A stretch of DNA of 64,000 bases from Trichormus variabilis 0441 (GTDB lineage: Bacteria > Cyanobacteriota > Cyanobacteriia > Cyanobacteriales > Nostocaceae), in assembly GCF_009856605.1 (NCBI RefSeq), contig NZ_CP047242.1, forward strand, positions 301,001-365,000, in the 5' to 3' direction. Below the pieces are notes generated by a model that had not been told where the DNA came from, searched no databases, and worked only from the letters and a program-made list of their open reading frames with translations. Both the position numbers and the translations under genes were made by a program. Shown piece by piece: positions 8,451 to 18,316 of the stretch; within the stretch, counting starts at the first letter, position 1, and every line of letters starts with the position of its first letter.

Positions 8451-9764
8451 TCATTTCTCAACCCAAATAAGTTCTAACCGCTTTTGAGATGTTTGGAGAG
8501 CTTGTTGCACTGATTCACCCAATAAACTTGATTCTATTGCTCGACCAAGACTATCAGATAAACGATTATATTGAGAAATTATCGGTCGAGTTTGTGCTAC
8601 TGACATTTGCTCTAGAAACACCTTTAACACTGGTTGTTTGTCAATGAATTGCTGATAAGCTTCACTTTGAGCAGCTTTAATATTCACAGGTAAAAAACCA
8701 GTGCCAATACTCCATTCCGTTTGAAACTCTTCGCTTAAAACATATTCTAAAAATTTGAGTGCAGCTTCTTCTCTTGCTGGCTGAGTTTTCATAACATAAA
8801 AATTACTGCCAGCAATTGCTGTAGCTGATTTAATATTGCCAGGGATAGGGAAGGCTTGATAATCAATGTTAGATTTCATGATGTAAGTCCAAGGCCCTGT
8901 AATTTGCATCGCCACACGACCCCCAACAAAAGCATCTTCTTCATAACCTCGTTCTGGCGACGAAAGCATGGCTGAACCATCTTTGATAAGGTCTTGCCAG
9001 AATTGTAAGGCTGTGACAGCAGCTTGACTAGTTAAATTGGGTTGCTTATTTGTGACTATTTCCCCTCCCGCACCCCAGAGAAATGGCAACCAACTAAAAA
9101 CAGTCCATTCTCCTTTTCCCAAGGGTAGGAGTATGCCATATTGTTCCGGTCGTTTGTCACCATTACGGTCTATGGTTAATTTTTTAGCAACTTGTCGTAG
9201 TTCTTCCCAAGTCTTTGGTGTTTCTGTGATTCCTGCCTCCTCAAACAGCCGAGGACGATAGAAAACACCCATGTTCGCGGTGTACAGTGGGACTGACCAA
9301 ATGTGACCATCTAACTGCATTTCTTCAAATAGACTGGGAACAATCTGTGATTTCTCTGGCAATTTGTCTAGCCAGTCATCTAAAGGGCGGACTGCTCCTA
9401 ACTCTACTAACTGACCTGTAGTTTGTGGATAAAATAACAAGATATCAGGAGGCACATTACCCACAACTGCCGTCAGTATTTTAGGCAATCCTTCTGCATA
9501 GATAGATTCTATTTGCACATCCGCATGAGTCTGGTTGAATTTTGCAACTAATTTTTCAAATACATCTCGATTTGCTGGCGGGTTGATTCCTTGCCACAGT
9601 GTTAAATGAATTACTCCGTTCTCCTGCTTGACTGTACCTTGGCAACCAGATAAAAATAATAGACACAAACTCAAAAAGATACTCAGTAAACCAATCCGAC
9701 TATTAGCGCTAATTAAATGACGGAAAAATTGTGTGATTTGGGATACCCAAATTTGGATATTCAT
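8451..9764 (-). CDS. Sugar-type ABC transporter substrate-binding lipoprotein
   Basis: Family 1 extracellular solute-binding protein (UgpB/MalE-like), about 437 residues from the ATG at 9764; an alternative ATG at 9851 adds 29 residues that lengthen an already long N-terminal region. The lipobox LFLSGC follows a hydrophobic run (IGLLSIFLSLCLLFLSGC), so it should be a periplasmic lipoprotein. Mature blocks IHLTLWQGINPPANRDVFEKL, PDILLFYP, YTANMGVFYRPRLFEEAGI and GGRVAMQITGPW are typical of oligosaccharide or glycerol-phosphate binders. No permease or ATPase gene is adjacent, so it must work with components encoded elsewhere. Confidence 0.85.
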   Translation of the reverse strand: MNIQIWVSQITQFFRHLISANSRIGLLSIFLSLCLLFLSGCQGTVKQENGVIHLTLWQGINPPANRDVFEKLVAKFNQTHADVQIESIYAEGLPKILTAVVGNVPPDILLFYPQTTGQLVELGAVRPLDDWLDKLPEKSQIVPSLFEEMQLDGHIWSVPLYTANMGVFYRPRLFEEAGITETPKTWEELRQVAKKLTIDRNGDKRPEQYGILLPLGKGEWTVFSWLPFLWGAGGEIVTNKQPNLTSQAAVTALQFWQDLIKDGSAMLSSPERGYEEDAFVGGRVAMQITGPWTYIMKSNIDYQAFPIPGNIKSATAIAGSNFYVMKTQPAREEAALKFLEYVLSEEFQTEWSIGTGFLPVNIKAAQSEAYQQFIDKQPVLKVFLEQMSVAQTRPIISQYNRLSDSLGRAIESSLLGESVQQALQTSQKRLELIWVEK

Positions 9765-9965
9765 CACATAATTAGCTGTCAATCCCTTCAGGGAATTCAA
9801 AATCACAGGAAAAACCCGTAACCAAAAACAATCATCTACCCTTACACTCATTTTCCGGTTATTCCCATAAAGAAATATATATTAAAACAGTATTGAGTAA
9901 TCATCTCTCAGCTAAGATTTTTGATTACTACTCAGTATGAATTTTGACTTTTGCAAAAATTATTG

Positions 9966-10865
9966 ATGAAATCGACCATCTTACCTGAACCCCTCAAACC
10001 CGGAGACTTACTGCAAGTTATTGCCCCTAGTGGTGCTTTAAGAGAATTTGCGGCTTTGAAGCAGAGTGTAGAAATTTGGCGATCGCGGGGTTATCGTATA
10101 GAAATTAGTTCAGATATTGATCATCATTGGGGATATCTGGCTAATAAAGATGAAGTGCGTCGTCATCAGCTAGCTTCTGCTTGGCAAGACCCTGATTGTC
10201 GCGGTATTCTCTGCGCCAGAGGTGGTTTTGGTAGCACACGCATCTTAGAAGATTGGCATTGGCAAATCAACTCAGACCCAAAATGGTTGATAGGCTTTTC
10301 TGATATTACGGCTTTGCTGTGGAGTCTTTATAACGCAGGTATATCCGGTGTTCACGGCCCTGTACTCACAACCTTAGCAGATGAGCCAGACTGGTCAACT
10401 GAGCGCCTATTTAATTTGGTAGAAGGACGAACTATTGCACCCCTTAAAGGCCGTGGTTGGGGTGGTGGTGTGGCTACCGGCATTTTGCTGCCTGGCAATC
10501 TTACTGTGGCTACCCATCTTTTAAGCACACCGATTCAACCTAACTTTGATGGCGTAATTTTAGCCTTGGAAGATGTTACAGAAGCACCATACCGTATCGA
10601 TAGAATGCTGACACAGTGGCGTTTAAGTGGTGTTTTAGCAAAAGTCAAAGGTATTGCCTTAGGAAGCTTTACCCGATGCGAAGCCGCCCCAAATATACCT
10701 AGTTTTAACACAGAAGAAGTTCTGCGCGACCGCCTAGCTGATTTGGGTATTCCCATTGTCTCCGACTTACCCTTTGGTCATGGTGAACAAAATGCCAGCC
10801 TACCTGTAGGTGTACCCGTCACCTTAGATGCCAATCACGGAGTCTTGGATATAGTAACCTTTTAA
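9966..10865 (+). CDS. ldcA: LD-carboxypeptidase (peptidase family S66)
   Basis: About 299 residues from the ATG at 9966; the longer frame begins with a TTG at 9951. It removes the terminal D-Ala from murein tetrapeptides during cell-wall recycling. The Ser nucleophile lies in IGFSDITALLW; LEDVTEAPYRIDRML carries the catalytic Glu; PFGHGEQNASLPVG carries the His. LKPGDLLQVIAPSGAL is the usual N-terminal block. No signal peptide, so cytosolic. It ends two bases before the convergent acireductone dioxygenase gene. Confidence 0.88.
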   Translation: MKSTILPEPLKPGDLLQVIAPSGALREFAALKQSVEIWRSRGYRIEISSDIDHHWGYLANKDEVRRHQLASAWQDPDCRGILCARGGFGSTRILEDWHWQINSDPKWLIGFSDITALLWSLYNAGISGVHGPVLTTLADEPDWSTERLFNLVEGRTIAPLKGRGWGGGVATGILLPGNLTVATHLLSTPIQPNFDGVILALEDVTEAPYRIDRMLTQWRLSGVLAKVKGIALGSFTRCEAAPNIPSFNTEEVLRDRLADLGIPIVSDLPFGHGEQNASLPVGVPVTLDANHGVLDIVTF

Positions 10866-10867
10866 CT

Positions 10868-11416
10868 CTATTTATTTAAACTATCATTTAACTGAGTACC
10901 AGTATAATTGGGAACCCAGCCATCTGCTGCTGTGAAATAACGCACGGCTTTAAAACTTAAAGATGCAGTCAGGCTACACCAATGTTCTACCCCAGAAGGA
11001 ATATGAAGATAATCTTGGGACTGGACTAAAAGCTGTACTTGGCTACCGTCGGGTTTGACAAAACCAAAAATCATCTCACCTGCCAAAACGTATAATGCTT
11101 CGGGCGCAGTATGAGTATGATATTTGGCGTAGGTAGCTATTAAAGTTTGGAGATTAGGCGAACCTGGATGCACATTCAGCAAATCACACCAAAGATAACC
11201 ATTTTCTTGCTGAATAAACTCAAACACACTGTTGTGTAAATCGACAATGTGACACTTCTCTTTATCTGTCAAAGCATCCTGTATTAAAAGATGAGGAAAC
11301 AGTATAGATGTACCAGGGTCATAGTGCTTGATGTAAACTCCCAGTGGGGCAAGTTCACGAGCTATCTCATCTAAATTGCTTTCAATTGTGCCGTCTTCCA
11401 GTAACAAGGTCGCCAT
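10868..11416 (-). CDS. mtnD: Acireductone dioxygenase (cupin)
   Basis: 182 residues, the usual length. It oxidises acireductone to the 2-oxo acid precursor of methionine and formate in the methionine salvage pathway. Metal ligands are visible: His100, His102, Glu106 (YHTHTAPEALYVL) and His145 (GVEHWCSL), matching the HxHx3E...H set of ARD. The N-terminal block with IARELAPLGVYIKHYDPG is slightly divergent from bacterial enzymes. Other salvage genes are not in the window. Fe versus Ni form, hence product, cannot be told from sequence. Confidence 0.8.
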   Translation of the reverse strand: MATLLLEDGTIESNLDEIARELAPLGVYIKHYDPGTSILFPHLLIQDALTDKEKCHIVDLHNSVFEFIQQENGYLWCDLLNVHPGSPNLQTLIATYAKYHTHTAPEALYVLAGEMIFGFVKPDGSQVQLLVQSQDYLHIPSGVEHWCSLTASLSFKAVRYFTAADGWVPNYTGTQLNDSLNK

Positions 11417-11610
11417 GACAGAATAACTAAATTAAGTGTTAAGAAGAGTATACTCAACTTTAACTCATCTTAAACCAATAAGCCACTATTCCCGATAGAC
11501 ATAGTGGAGTTGTGGGGATTGGGAATTAGGGCAAGAAATTTGTCAGCAGAATGATGTTCAATAATACTACTAGGTCTAATCTAGTACAAGCGAACTATAA
11601 AAATTAGAAA

Positions 11611-13050
11611 ATGTCCGACTTAGTTTTATTTTGGCATCGCCGCGATTTACGTATTACCGACAATATAGGACTAGCTACCGCTAGACAACACAGTTCTAAA
11701 GTCGTGGGGGTATTTTGTTTAGACCCGAATATTTTAGAAAGGGATGATGTTGCCCCTGTTAGAGTTACTTACATGATTGGTAGTTTACAGGAGTTGCAAC
11801 AGCGATATGTGCAAGCAGGAAGCCAATTATTAATCCTACGTGGCGACCCAGTGCAAGCTATCCCTCATTTAGCAGAGGCATTAAACGCCAAAGCTGTGTT
11901 TTGGAATTGGGATGTGGAACCATATTCACAAACACGCGATCGCGCCATTATTGCTACCCTTAAAGATAAAGGTATCCAATGTCTTACCCACAACTGGGAT
12001 CAAATACTCCATTCCCCAGACGAAATCCGTTCAGGTAGCAACACACCTTACACTGTTTACACCCCCTTTTGGAAAAATTGGAGTAGCAAACCTAAAGCTA
12101 AACCAGTAGAAACCCTGCACAATGTCGAAGGACTAACAGAAGCTGAACAGGAACTTGCTCAAAAAGCTGGAGTCAAAGCCTTACCCACGGCGAAAGATTT
12201 AGGATTTTTCTGGGATGCAGACTTGATAATTGCCCCAGGGGAAGCAGCAGCTCAAGCCAAGTTAGCAGAATTTACAGCCAAAGCCATCACTGAATACCAA
12301 GAACAGCGCAATTTTCCTGGAGTTAACGGCACATCACAGCTAAGTGCAGCCTTAAAATTTGGTGTCATTGGCATTCGCACCGTTTGGCAAACAACTTTAG
12401 AAGCTTTAGAAAATAGCCGCAGTGAAGAAACTACAACCTCTATTCGCACATGGCAACAAGAACTGGCCTGGCGAGAATTTTATCAACACGCTATGTATAA
12501 CTTCCCAGAATTAGCTGATGGTGCTTACCGCGCAACCTTCAAGAATTTTCCTTGGGAAACCAACGAAGAACATTTTCAGGCTTGGTGTGAGGGCAAGACC
12601 GGTTATCCCATCGTTGATGCAGCCATGCGCCAGATGAACGAAAGCGGTTGGATGCACAACCGTTGTCGAATGATTGTCGCTAGTTTTCTGACCAAAGATT
12701 TGTTAATTAATCCCCAATGGGGAGAAAAATACTTTATGCAGAAGCTGATTGATGGTGATTTATCTGCCAACAACGGCGGCTGGCAATGGAGTGCTTCTAG
12801 CGGTATGGACCCCAAGCCACTACGGATTTTCAACCCCGCCAGCCAATCACAAAAATTTGACCCAGATGCAGAATATATTCGTCAATGGGTACCTGAATTG
12901 AGGTCAATGGATACGGAGTATTTAGTAACGGGTAAGATTACGCCTCTTGAGCGTCATGCTGTGGGTTATGTTAAACCAATCGTGGATCATCAAAAACAGC
13001 AGCAACTCTTTAAACAACGTTATCAACAACAAAAAGCCATCGGTATTTAA
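11611..13050 (+). CDS. phr: Deoxyribodipyrimidine photolyase, class I CPD type
   Basis: 479 residues. N-terminal antenna domain ([20 protein letters not shown]) and C-terminal FAD domain with [41 protein letters not shown] and [21 protein letters not shown]. The WHRRDLR start, [12 protein letters not shown] and length fit cyanobacterial 8-HDF-type CPD photolyases that split cyclobutane pyrimidine dimers using blue light. Monocistronic by appearance. Cryptochrome function is less likely because the photolyase core is intact. uvrC lies about 2 kb downstream on the same strand but not in the same operon. Confidence 0.93.
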   Translation: MSDLVLFWHRRDLRITDNIGLATARQHSSKVVGVFCLDPNILERDDVAPVRVTYMIGSLQELQQRYVQAGSQLLILRGDPVQAIPHLAEALNAKAVFWNWDVEPYSQTRDRAIIATLKDKGIQCLTHNWDQILHSPDEIRSGSNTPYTVYTPFWKNWSSKPKAKPVETLHNVEGLTEAEQELAQKAGVKALPTAKDLGFFWDADLIIAPGEAAAQAKLAEFTAKAITEYQEQRNFPGVNGTSQLSAALKFGVIGIRTVWQTTLEALENSRSEETTTSIRTWQQELAWREFYQHAMYNFPELADGAYRATFKNFPWETNEEHFQAWCEGKTGYPIVDAAMRQMNESGWMHNRCRMIVASFLTKDLLINPQWGEKYFMQKLIDGDLSANNGGWQWSASSGMDPKPLRIFNPASQSQKFDPDAEYIRQWVPELRSMDTEYLVTGKITPLERHAVGYVKPIVDHQKQQQLFKQRYQQQKAIGI

Positions 13051-13205
13051 ACCAATTCGCAATAGCCTGCGGAGAACTCGTAGAGTAGGCTAACGCCAAC
13101 GCAATTCGCAATTACGTGTTGTGGCTTGATAGAAGTCGGGGAGTTAAAACCCTGACATTTTGTTAATCTAGGAATTACCCATGAAAACGAAAGATCAATA
13201 AATAT

Positions 13206-13258
13206 ACGTAGGGCATCGCCCACCACAACCATGATAAAGTAGGCGATGCCCACCCTAT
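13206..13258. repeat. Dispersed inverted repeat, copy A
   Basis: GTAGGGCATCGCCCACC ... GTAGGCGATGCCCACCCTA: two imperfect arms around a CATGATA spacer. Related copies are at 17954-18001 and 45537-45599. CTACAGATACT follows all three (here about 35 bp further on). Confidence 0.75.
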
Positions 13259-13371
13259 TGGCGATCGCAACATTTTAGTCATGTCAGTCCACTACAGATA
13301 CTGAGGGCTTGCTGAAAAAAGAAACAAAAGAAGACAATTTCTAGATTTTCAGAGCAAATAAATTTCAGCAA

Positions 13372-13395
13372 AGGGGCTAATAGCCCCTTTTTTTT
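13372..13395 (+). terminator. Strong intrinsic terminator
   Basis: GGGGCT-AAT-AGCCCC hairpin followed by eight T's. It is 320 bp after the phr stop, so it may end a long phr 3' UTR or a separate small RNA starting within the spacer. Confidence 0.85.
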
Positions 13396-13744
13396 ACCCA
13401 TTCTTAATCTGACTCATTGATGCTCATAACAGTTATCAATACTACTAATCAGGAAAATCAGTAAGTATATTTACGTGAAACTCTGAAAACCCATAGTTTA
13501 CAGTATTGGATTGATACTTGTGGAAATAAAGCAACCTAATTAAAGGATTAATATGGCATTTTGCTGAATTTTATATATTAAACTAAAATTACTAATTACT
13601 GCTAGAAATCAAAATTTTATTGCTGAATCTCTGAATTGGCATTATCTAGTTTTATTTTCTAAAATGTATCTGATTATTTCTGAACACAAGTGATTTCAGT
13701 ATTTAACGAAGGTTTTTCATTGTTAGCCGAAAGCCGTAGGTAAA

Positions 13745-14167
13745 ATGACAGTACATTTACTGACAAAATCTCATCAATTTCATTTGCAGCCTCTAAAACG
13801 GATCTTAATTGTCGAAGATAATGATATCAATAGGATGTTATTAAGTGATTATCTGAGTTATAGCGGATATCATGTTCAAAGTTTATCGGATGGCTCCAAT
13901 TTTTTCAAAACCATAGAGAAATTTCAGCCTGACTTGATTTTGTTGGACTTGAAATTACCAGATGTTGATGGATACTATTTACTTGAGCAAATCCAGCAAC
14001 AGCAGGAATTTGCCAGGATACCAGTTATTGTTGTTTCAGGTTTTGCTTTTAAAGTTGATCAAAAAAGAGCTATCGATTTGGGCGCTCGTGGTTACTTTGT
14101 TAAACCTATAAATCTGAATGCTTTGCTTATAAAAATTTCTCAGGAATTAGTTGTTAATTGCATATAG
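13745..14167 (+). CDS. Stand-alone response regulator receiver protein
   Basis: 140 residues: a single CheY-like receiver. Acidic pair in LIVEDNDINR, phosphoacceptor Asp in DLILLDLKLPDVDGY, Thr/Ser position VVSGFA (Ser in place of Thr), and conserved Lys in GYFVKPINL. No output domain, so it should act through protein contacts or a phosphorelay. About 17 N-terminal residues precede the receiver. No kinase is adjacent. The ribosome site is weak (TAGGTAAA before the ATG). Confidence 0.88.
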   Translation: MTVHLLTKSHQFHLQPLKRILIVEDNDINRMLLSDYLSYSGYHVQSLSDGSNFFKTIEKFQPDLILLDLKLPDVDGYYLLEQIQQQQEFARIPVIVVSGFAFKVDQKRAIDLGARGYFVKPINLNALLIKISQELVVNCI

Positions 14168-14178
14168 CTTTTATAGAT

Positions 14179-14358
14179 TTATTGCGCTTTTTGTTTATTA
14201 ATAAACTCTTCCATGTTTTCATTTAAATTTTGTACAGAACTGCCAATTATGTGAATTTTACGTTGCACCTGTTCTAATAGCAGAACAGCAGATTGAAGTT
14301 CGTTGAGTGCTTCAGCCATAGCATCTTTGTAGTAATTTTCAAAGTCATTAACATTCAT
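14179..14358 (-). CDS. Small coiled-coil protein, 59 residues, unannotated-size ORF
   Basis: ATG at 14358, stop at 14179, 59 residues beginning MNVNDFENYYKDAMAEALNE and ending EEFINKQKAQ. The body (ALNELQSAVLLLEQVQRKI and SSVQNLNENMEEFI) has heptad-like Leu/Val/Ile spacing, so a helical coiled coil is expected. GGAG stands about ten bases before the ATG. It is convergent with the response regulator, 11 bp from its stop. Composition is protein-like and unlike the AT-rich spacer beyond. I do not recognise the family; real translation is inference. Confidence 0.55.
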   Translation of the reverse strand: MNVNDFENYYKDAMAEALNELQSAVLLLEQVQRKIHIIGSSVQNLNENMEEFINKQKAQ

Positions 14359-14991
14359 GTAATTGGGACTCCAAAAACTCTGTAAATATTTATATCGACG
14401 ATCATATTCACAATCTGAAAAGATGTGAATCCGTTAATCTGCTTAATTTGAAAATACAAATTCTTAATAAAACTCATGAATATCAAAATTGATGATAGCC
14501 TTAAAACTGGAATAATATCGGTGCTTCATATATTCTTTACTTTACTAAAGAAGGCGTTATGGAATTAGATGCTCATAAACAAAACAAAGTTATTTCTCAT
14601 AGTTTAGTCTTGACTAAAACTGCATGAAAAATATTTTTACAGTAGCTGTAAACGCCTTGAGGCAAGACTTACATTGTTGAAAGGCTAGACAAAAGACTTT
14701 TCTATGATTTAGTTTATGCAGTCTATGAAAACTACTGTATTGGTAAATTTATATATTGTTTGACAATTTGTTTAAACTATTTATTTTGATTATGAAATGG
14801 AAAAATTGACTTAAAAAAATATTGCATGAGATATAAAATTAGAAAATGCTCAATCTATAAAGCTTGGTATAAATGTAAACTAACAATATAGTAAATCTTG
14901 ACTTTATATTTGCTTGATAAAAATCTGTATACTCAGCACAAAGCAGTAATTGTTCTTAAAATAAGTATAGGTAAATTTGTAAGATTACCTG
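14359..14991. other. AT-rich spacer before uvrC
   Basis: 633 bp, AT-rich, no convincing ORF. It has a TTGACA at 14759-14764 and scattered TATAA-like boxes that may be promoter parts for uvrC, but no pair with standard spacing stands out. Confidence 0.4.
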
Positions 14992-16884
14992 GTGGAGATT
15001 GTGAGAACATCTGCTCAGATACTACCACTGGTGAAAGATCCAGAGCGTTTAGAAGCCCGTCTGTCCGAAATTCCACCGGAACCAGGGGTTTATTTCATGC
15101 GAGATGGGAGCGATCGCATAATATATATAGGGAAATCACGGAAATTGCGATCGCGGGTTCGTTCCTATTTCCGCGAAGGGTACAACAAAACTGAGCGCAT
15201 AGCCACCATGGCCAAGTTGGTGACAGAAATTGAGTTTATTGTCACCGATACCGAAGCTGAAGCCTTGGCGTTAGAAGCCAACTTAATCAAGCAGCATCAG
15301 CCATACTTTAATGTGCTGCTCAAGGATGATAAGAAGTATCCCTATGTCTGTATTACATGGTCAGAAGACTATCCGCGCATTTTCATTACCCGAAAACGAC
15401 AACTAGGTAAAGAAAAAGATAAATATTACGGGCCTTATACGGATTCAGGTTTGTTAAGGGAAATATTACGTATATCTAAGCGGATATTTGCCCTGAGACA
15501 ACGCCCACAGCCATTATTTAAAGACCGTCCTTGCTTAAATTATGATTTAGGTCGGTGTCCTGGTGTGTGTCAACAGCTGATTTCCCCAGAAGAATACCGC
15601 AAAACTGTGCAGAAAGTGGCAATGGTGTTTCAGGGACGGACTCAGGAATTGATTGATATCTTGAGTGAACAGATGGAGAAAGCGGCGGAGGCGTTGAATT
15701 TTGAAGTAGCGGCGCGGATTCGTGATCAAATTGCTGGGTTAAAGTCTCTGACGGCGGAACAGAAGGTTTCCTTACCAGATGATACGGTGTCACGGGATGC
15801 CATTGCTTTGGCAGCTGACGCACAACACGCCTGCATCCAATTATTCCAGATTCGCGCTGGTCAATTGGTGGGACGCTTGGCTTTTGTGGCTGAATCCCAT
15901 GCTGAACCAGGGGCTATTTTACAAAGGGTACTAGAAGAACATTACCAAACGGCAGAATCTGTAGAAATTCCCGCAGAAATTTTAGTCCAGCATGAGTTAC
16001 CAGATGCTGAGATATTAGCTGATGTCTTAACCCAGCGTAAGGGAAGAAAAGTGACAATCTTCACACCCCAGCGCCAAGTTAAGGCAGAATTAATTGAGAT
16101 GGTAGAGCGTAACGCCCAGTATGAATTGCAAAGAATGCAGAAATTAGGCGATCGCAATCACCAAGCAACCCAAGATTTAGCTGCTATTCTCGATTTACCC
16201 GACTTACCCCACCGCATCGAAGGTTATGATATTTCTCACATTCAAGGTTCTAATGCGGTAGCTTCCCAAGTCGTGTTCATCGATGGATTACCAGCCAAGC
16301 AAAATTATCGCCACTACAAAATTAAAAATCCCACAGTCACCATCGGGCATTCCGACGATTTTGCCAGTTTAGCAGAAGTTATCCAAAGAAGATTTCGCAA
16401 GTATGCAGAAGATCCGCAATTATCGCGGGTGGGAAATCCTGACTGGCCTGATTTGATTATGATTGACGGCGGTAAAGGTCAGTTATCATCGGTGGTTGCT
16501 GTTTTGCAAGAGATGAACTTATTAGAAGACTTGCGGGTGATTAGTTTAGCAAAGCGGCGCGAAGAGATTTTCTTACCAGGGGAATCCCAACCCTTAAAAA
16601 CTGATGCTGAACAACCGGGGGTGCAATTGTTGCGAAGACTACGGGATGAAGCCCACCGCTTTGCTGTGAGTTTCCATCGTCAGCAACGCAGTGATAAACT
16701 GAAGCGATCGCGCTTAGATGAAATCCCTGGTTTAGGACACCACCGCCAAAAGCAGCTGCTAGCTCATTTTCGCTCCGTTGACTATATTCGCCAAGCCACA
16801 CCTGCACAAATAGCCGAAGTTCCAGGGATAGGCCCACATCTGGCTCAAGCCATTTACGACTATTTCCATCCCTCTCATGTCTAA
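14992..16884 (+). CDS. uvrC: UvrC, excinuclease ABC subunit C
   Basis: 630 residues, full length. It makes both incisions around UvrB-bound damage in nucleotide excision repair. GIY-YIG N-terminal nuclease ([19 protein letters not shown], about 30-48), UVR motif ([11 protein letters not shown], about 236-246), RNase H-like C-terminal nuclease ([28 protein letters not shown]) and a tandem HhH at the end ([31 protein letters not shown]). The start is a GTG at 14992 or 15001; GGTGGAG at 14991-14997 fits the latter better, the former gives three more residues. It stands alone. Confidence 0.95.
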   Translation: MEIVRTSAQILPLVKDPERLEARLSEIPPEPGVYFMRDGSDRIIYIGKSRKLRSRVRSYFREGYNKTERIATMAKLVTEIEFIVTDTEAEALALEANLIKQHQPYFNVLLKDDKKYPYVCITWSEDYPRIFITRKRQLGKEKDKYYGPYTDSGLLREILRISKRIFALRQRPQPLFKDRPCLNYDLGRCPGVCQQLISPEEYRKTVQKVAMVFQGRTQELIDILSEQMEKAAEALNFEVAARIRDQIAGLKSLTAEQKVSLPDDTVSRDAIALAADAQHACIQLFQIRAGQLVGRLAFVAESHAEPGAILQRVLEEHYQTAESVEIPAEILVQHELPDAEILADVLTQRKGRKVTIFTPQRQVKAELIEMVERNAQYELQRMQKLGDRNHQATQDLAAILDLPDLPHRIEGYDISHIQGSNAVASQVVFIDGLPAKQNYRHYKIKNPTVTIGHSDDFASLAEVIQRRFRKYAEDPQLSRVGNPDWPDLIMIDGGKGQLSSVVAVLQEMNLLEDLRVISLAKRREEIFLPGESQPLKTDAEQPGVQLLRRLRDEAHRFAVSFHRQQRSDKLKRSRLDEIPGLGHHRQKQLLAHFRSVDYIRQATPAQIAEVPGIGPHLAQAIYDYFHPSHV

Positions 16885-17430
16885 TTCCCAAAATCTATCA
16901 AGAAAAAGTTGTGGGTAATAGATAATTAAAACACTACTATCTATTCCCCATTACCCATTACCAATCACTAGATTAGCAAATATAGCTAATATCTTTAATC
17001 ACTAGGATGGTAAATTTTGCTTCAACTATACTCCTGAGGATACTGCTGCTTAAACATTAAGGGAAGCTTAAGAAAAATATTTTGTTACTAAAGATACAGT
17101 ATTTTCCAGCTTTTAAACTTTGAATACAAGGATACAGTTTTTGTGTATTTTTCATAGATGGTCATGGTGTAACTCAAAGCATTAACATTGGGGATCAGTC
17201 AATATCCATGAAAAATTGTCTCAGCACACTAACTCAATATATCCCAAGTAAGATGGTGAAATTACCAAAATACTAAGATAATGGTTTAAGTAAATAAAAT
17301 TGTTCAAATGTAAAATTTTAGTTAAATAAACAGCCATATTTATTTTTGGTTGTTAGGTTATACAAACCAAAATATTTTTTGGTTTCATTTAGAAAATAGC
17401 ATCAAAATAGTTAAAACCAGGGACTTTTCA
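16885..17430. other. Spacer after uvrC
   Basis: 546 bp, AT-rich. A hairpin-forming pair GGGTAATAGATA (16915-16926) / TATCTATTCCCCATTACCC (16939-16957) lies just after uvrC and could stabilise its 3' end. No gene seen in the rest. Confidence 0.4.
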
Positions 17431-17610
17431 ATGCAAATAATACAAAAAATTTATTGCCCTAATTGTGGTAATAATGCTGAACGTTATTATATTACAGAGA
17501 GTGAGCTAACAAGAACACAATGTCCAAGTTGTGATTACTTGATGATCAGTTGTACCCGCACAGGCAAAGTGATTGAAGCTTATGCGCCAGGCATTCATGT
17601 ACATCGTTAA
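17431..17610 (+). CDS. Zinc-ribbon microprotein
   Basis: 59 residues from the ATG at 17431 (MQIIQKIYCPNCGNNAERYY). The upstream in-frame extension to 17350 is AT-rich and lacks family-like sequence. CPNC and CPSC pairs (Cys 9, 12, 31, 34) form a rubredoxin-like zinc knuckle, followed by SCTRTGKVIEAYAPG. I recall very similar 60-70 residue cyanobacterial proteins, sometimes misnamed PriA. No enzymatic motif; possibly a nucleic-acid or protein-binding zinc finger. Confidence 0.75.
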   Translation: MQIIQKIYCPNCGNNAERYYITESELTRTQCPSCDYLMISCTRTGKVIEAYAPGIHVHR

Positions 17611-17953
17611 AAATTAAACTTTCTTGCCCATTGAGAATAACAATAGACATTTGTTATCTCTTCACTAGCAATTAGGTTTTGCAAATAGGAAAAAGCCTTA
17701 TGTTTATAAGCTGTGTCTAAAGGCTGAGTGAAAAAATAGATTGCCAACTTGATTTTACGTTTAGTAGTGCAGAGATTACAATCACCAACAAACATCTTAA
17801 TGTGGTTAAGTTAATTTATGTGGTGTGAGAGACTTAACCTCCCTGTTTAACTTTTACTGTCCGAATCTAAATAATGTTGTCTGTGCCTTTGTGTCTCTGT
17901 TGTTAAGTAAAAGAGCTTTAAACGACAGGGCTACTATTCGATTGATCAATTAT

Positions 17954-18001
17954 ACGTAGGCAATGCCCGCCAACGGATATGGTGGGTATTGCCCAACCTA
18001 C
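17954..18001. repeat. Dispersed inverted repeat, copy B
   Basis: ACGTAGGCAATGCCCGCC ... GGTGGGTATTGCCCAACCTA, followed directly by CAGATACTTACGCATG, i.e. abutting the MITE-like element that begins at about 18003. Confidence 0.75.
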
Positions 18002-18098
18002 AGATACTTACGCATGAAAACGGAAGATCAAGGGTATAAATGTTTGAAAGCTTCACACCTGAATGGCGCTAAAAAAACATGAAACTCTTGCTGTAACT

Positions 18099-18139
18099 GG
18101 GTGTAGGGGTATAGGGGTATAGGGATGTAAGGGTGATGA
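18099..18139 (+). repeat. G-rich minisatellite
   Basis: GGGTGTAGGGGTATAGGGGT-type units, degenerate hepta/octamers. C-rich complements occur at 18186-18205, 18256-18275 and 18354-18370, so the transcript could fold back on itself. Similar tracts are at 41831-41853, 48415-48450 and 63210-63250. Confidence 0.7.
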
Positions 18140-18290
18140 GAAGAACAGTATTTATGAGGTATATTGATTTAATTATTAGATGTTTCCCTTACCCTCTACA
18201 CCCTGAAAGGCTTATACCTTAAAGATTTGTGCTTATCTTAGTGCCATTCGCCTCACACCCCTATACCCTTACACCATTTATTCTGGATTT

Positions 18291-18316
18291 TAGAGACGTT
18301 GTATGCAACGTCTCTA
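18291..18316. repeat. Perfect palindrome in the oxidase upstream region
   Basis: TAGAGACGTTG - TATG - CAACGTCTCTA, 11-bp perfect arms with a 4-base loop. A related palindrome (AGACGCGA-TTCA-TCGCGTCT) is at 35336-35355 inside another repeat. Confidence 0.8.

Larger units (their letters stand above)
13051..13744. other. Repeat-rich spacer between phr and a response regulator
   Basis: 694 bp. It holds a left-end-like piece of the small MITE family (AATTACCCATGAAAAC, about 13171-13197), a copy of the GGGCA(A/T)CGCCCACC inverted repeat (13206-13258), a HIP1 site and a strong terminator hairpin at 13372-13395. No protein gene seen. Confidence 0.5.

Noticed and set aside
14898..15194. 98-residue frame overlapping the start of uvrC
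   Set aside because: Shadow of uvrC in another frame.
17607..17795. 62-residue frame on the minus strand after the zinc-ribbon microprotein
   Set aside because: No ribosome site, no recognisable pattern beyond two Cys near the start, overlaps the microprotein stop; could be chance in AT-rich DNA.
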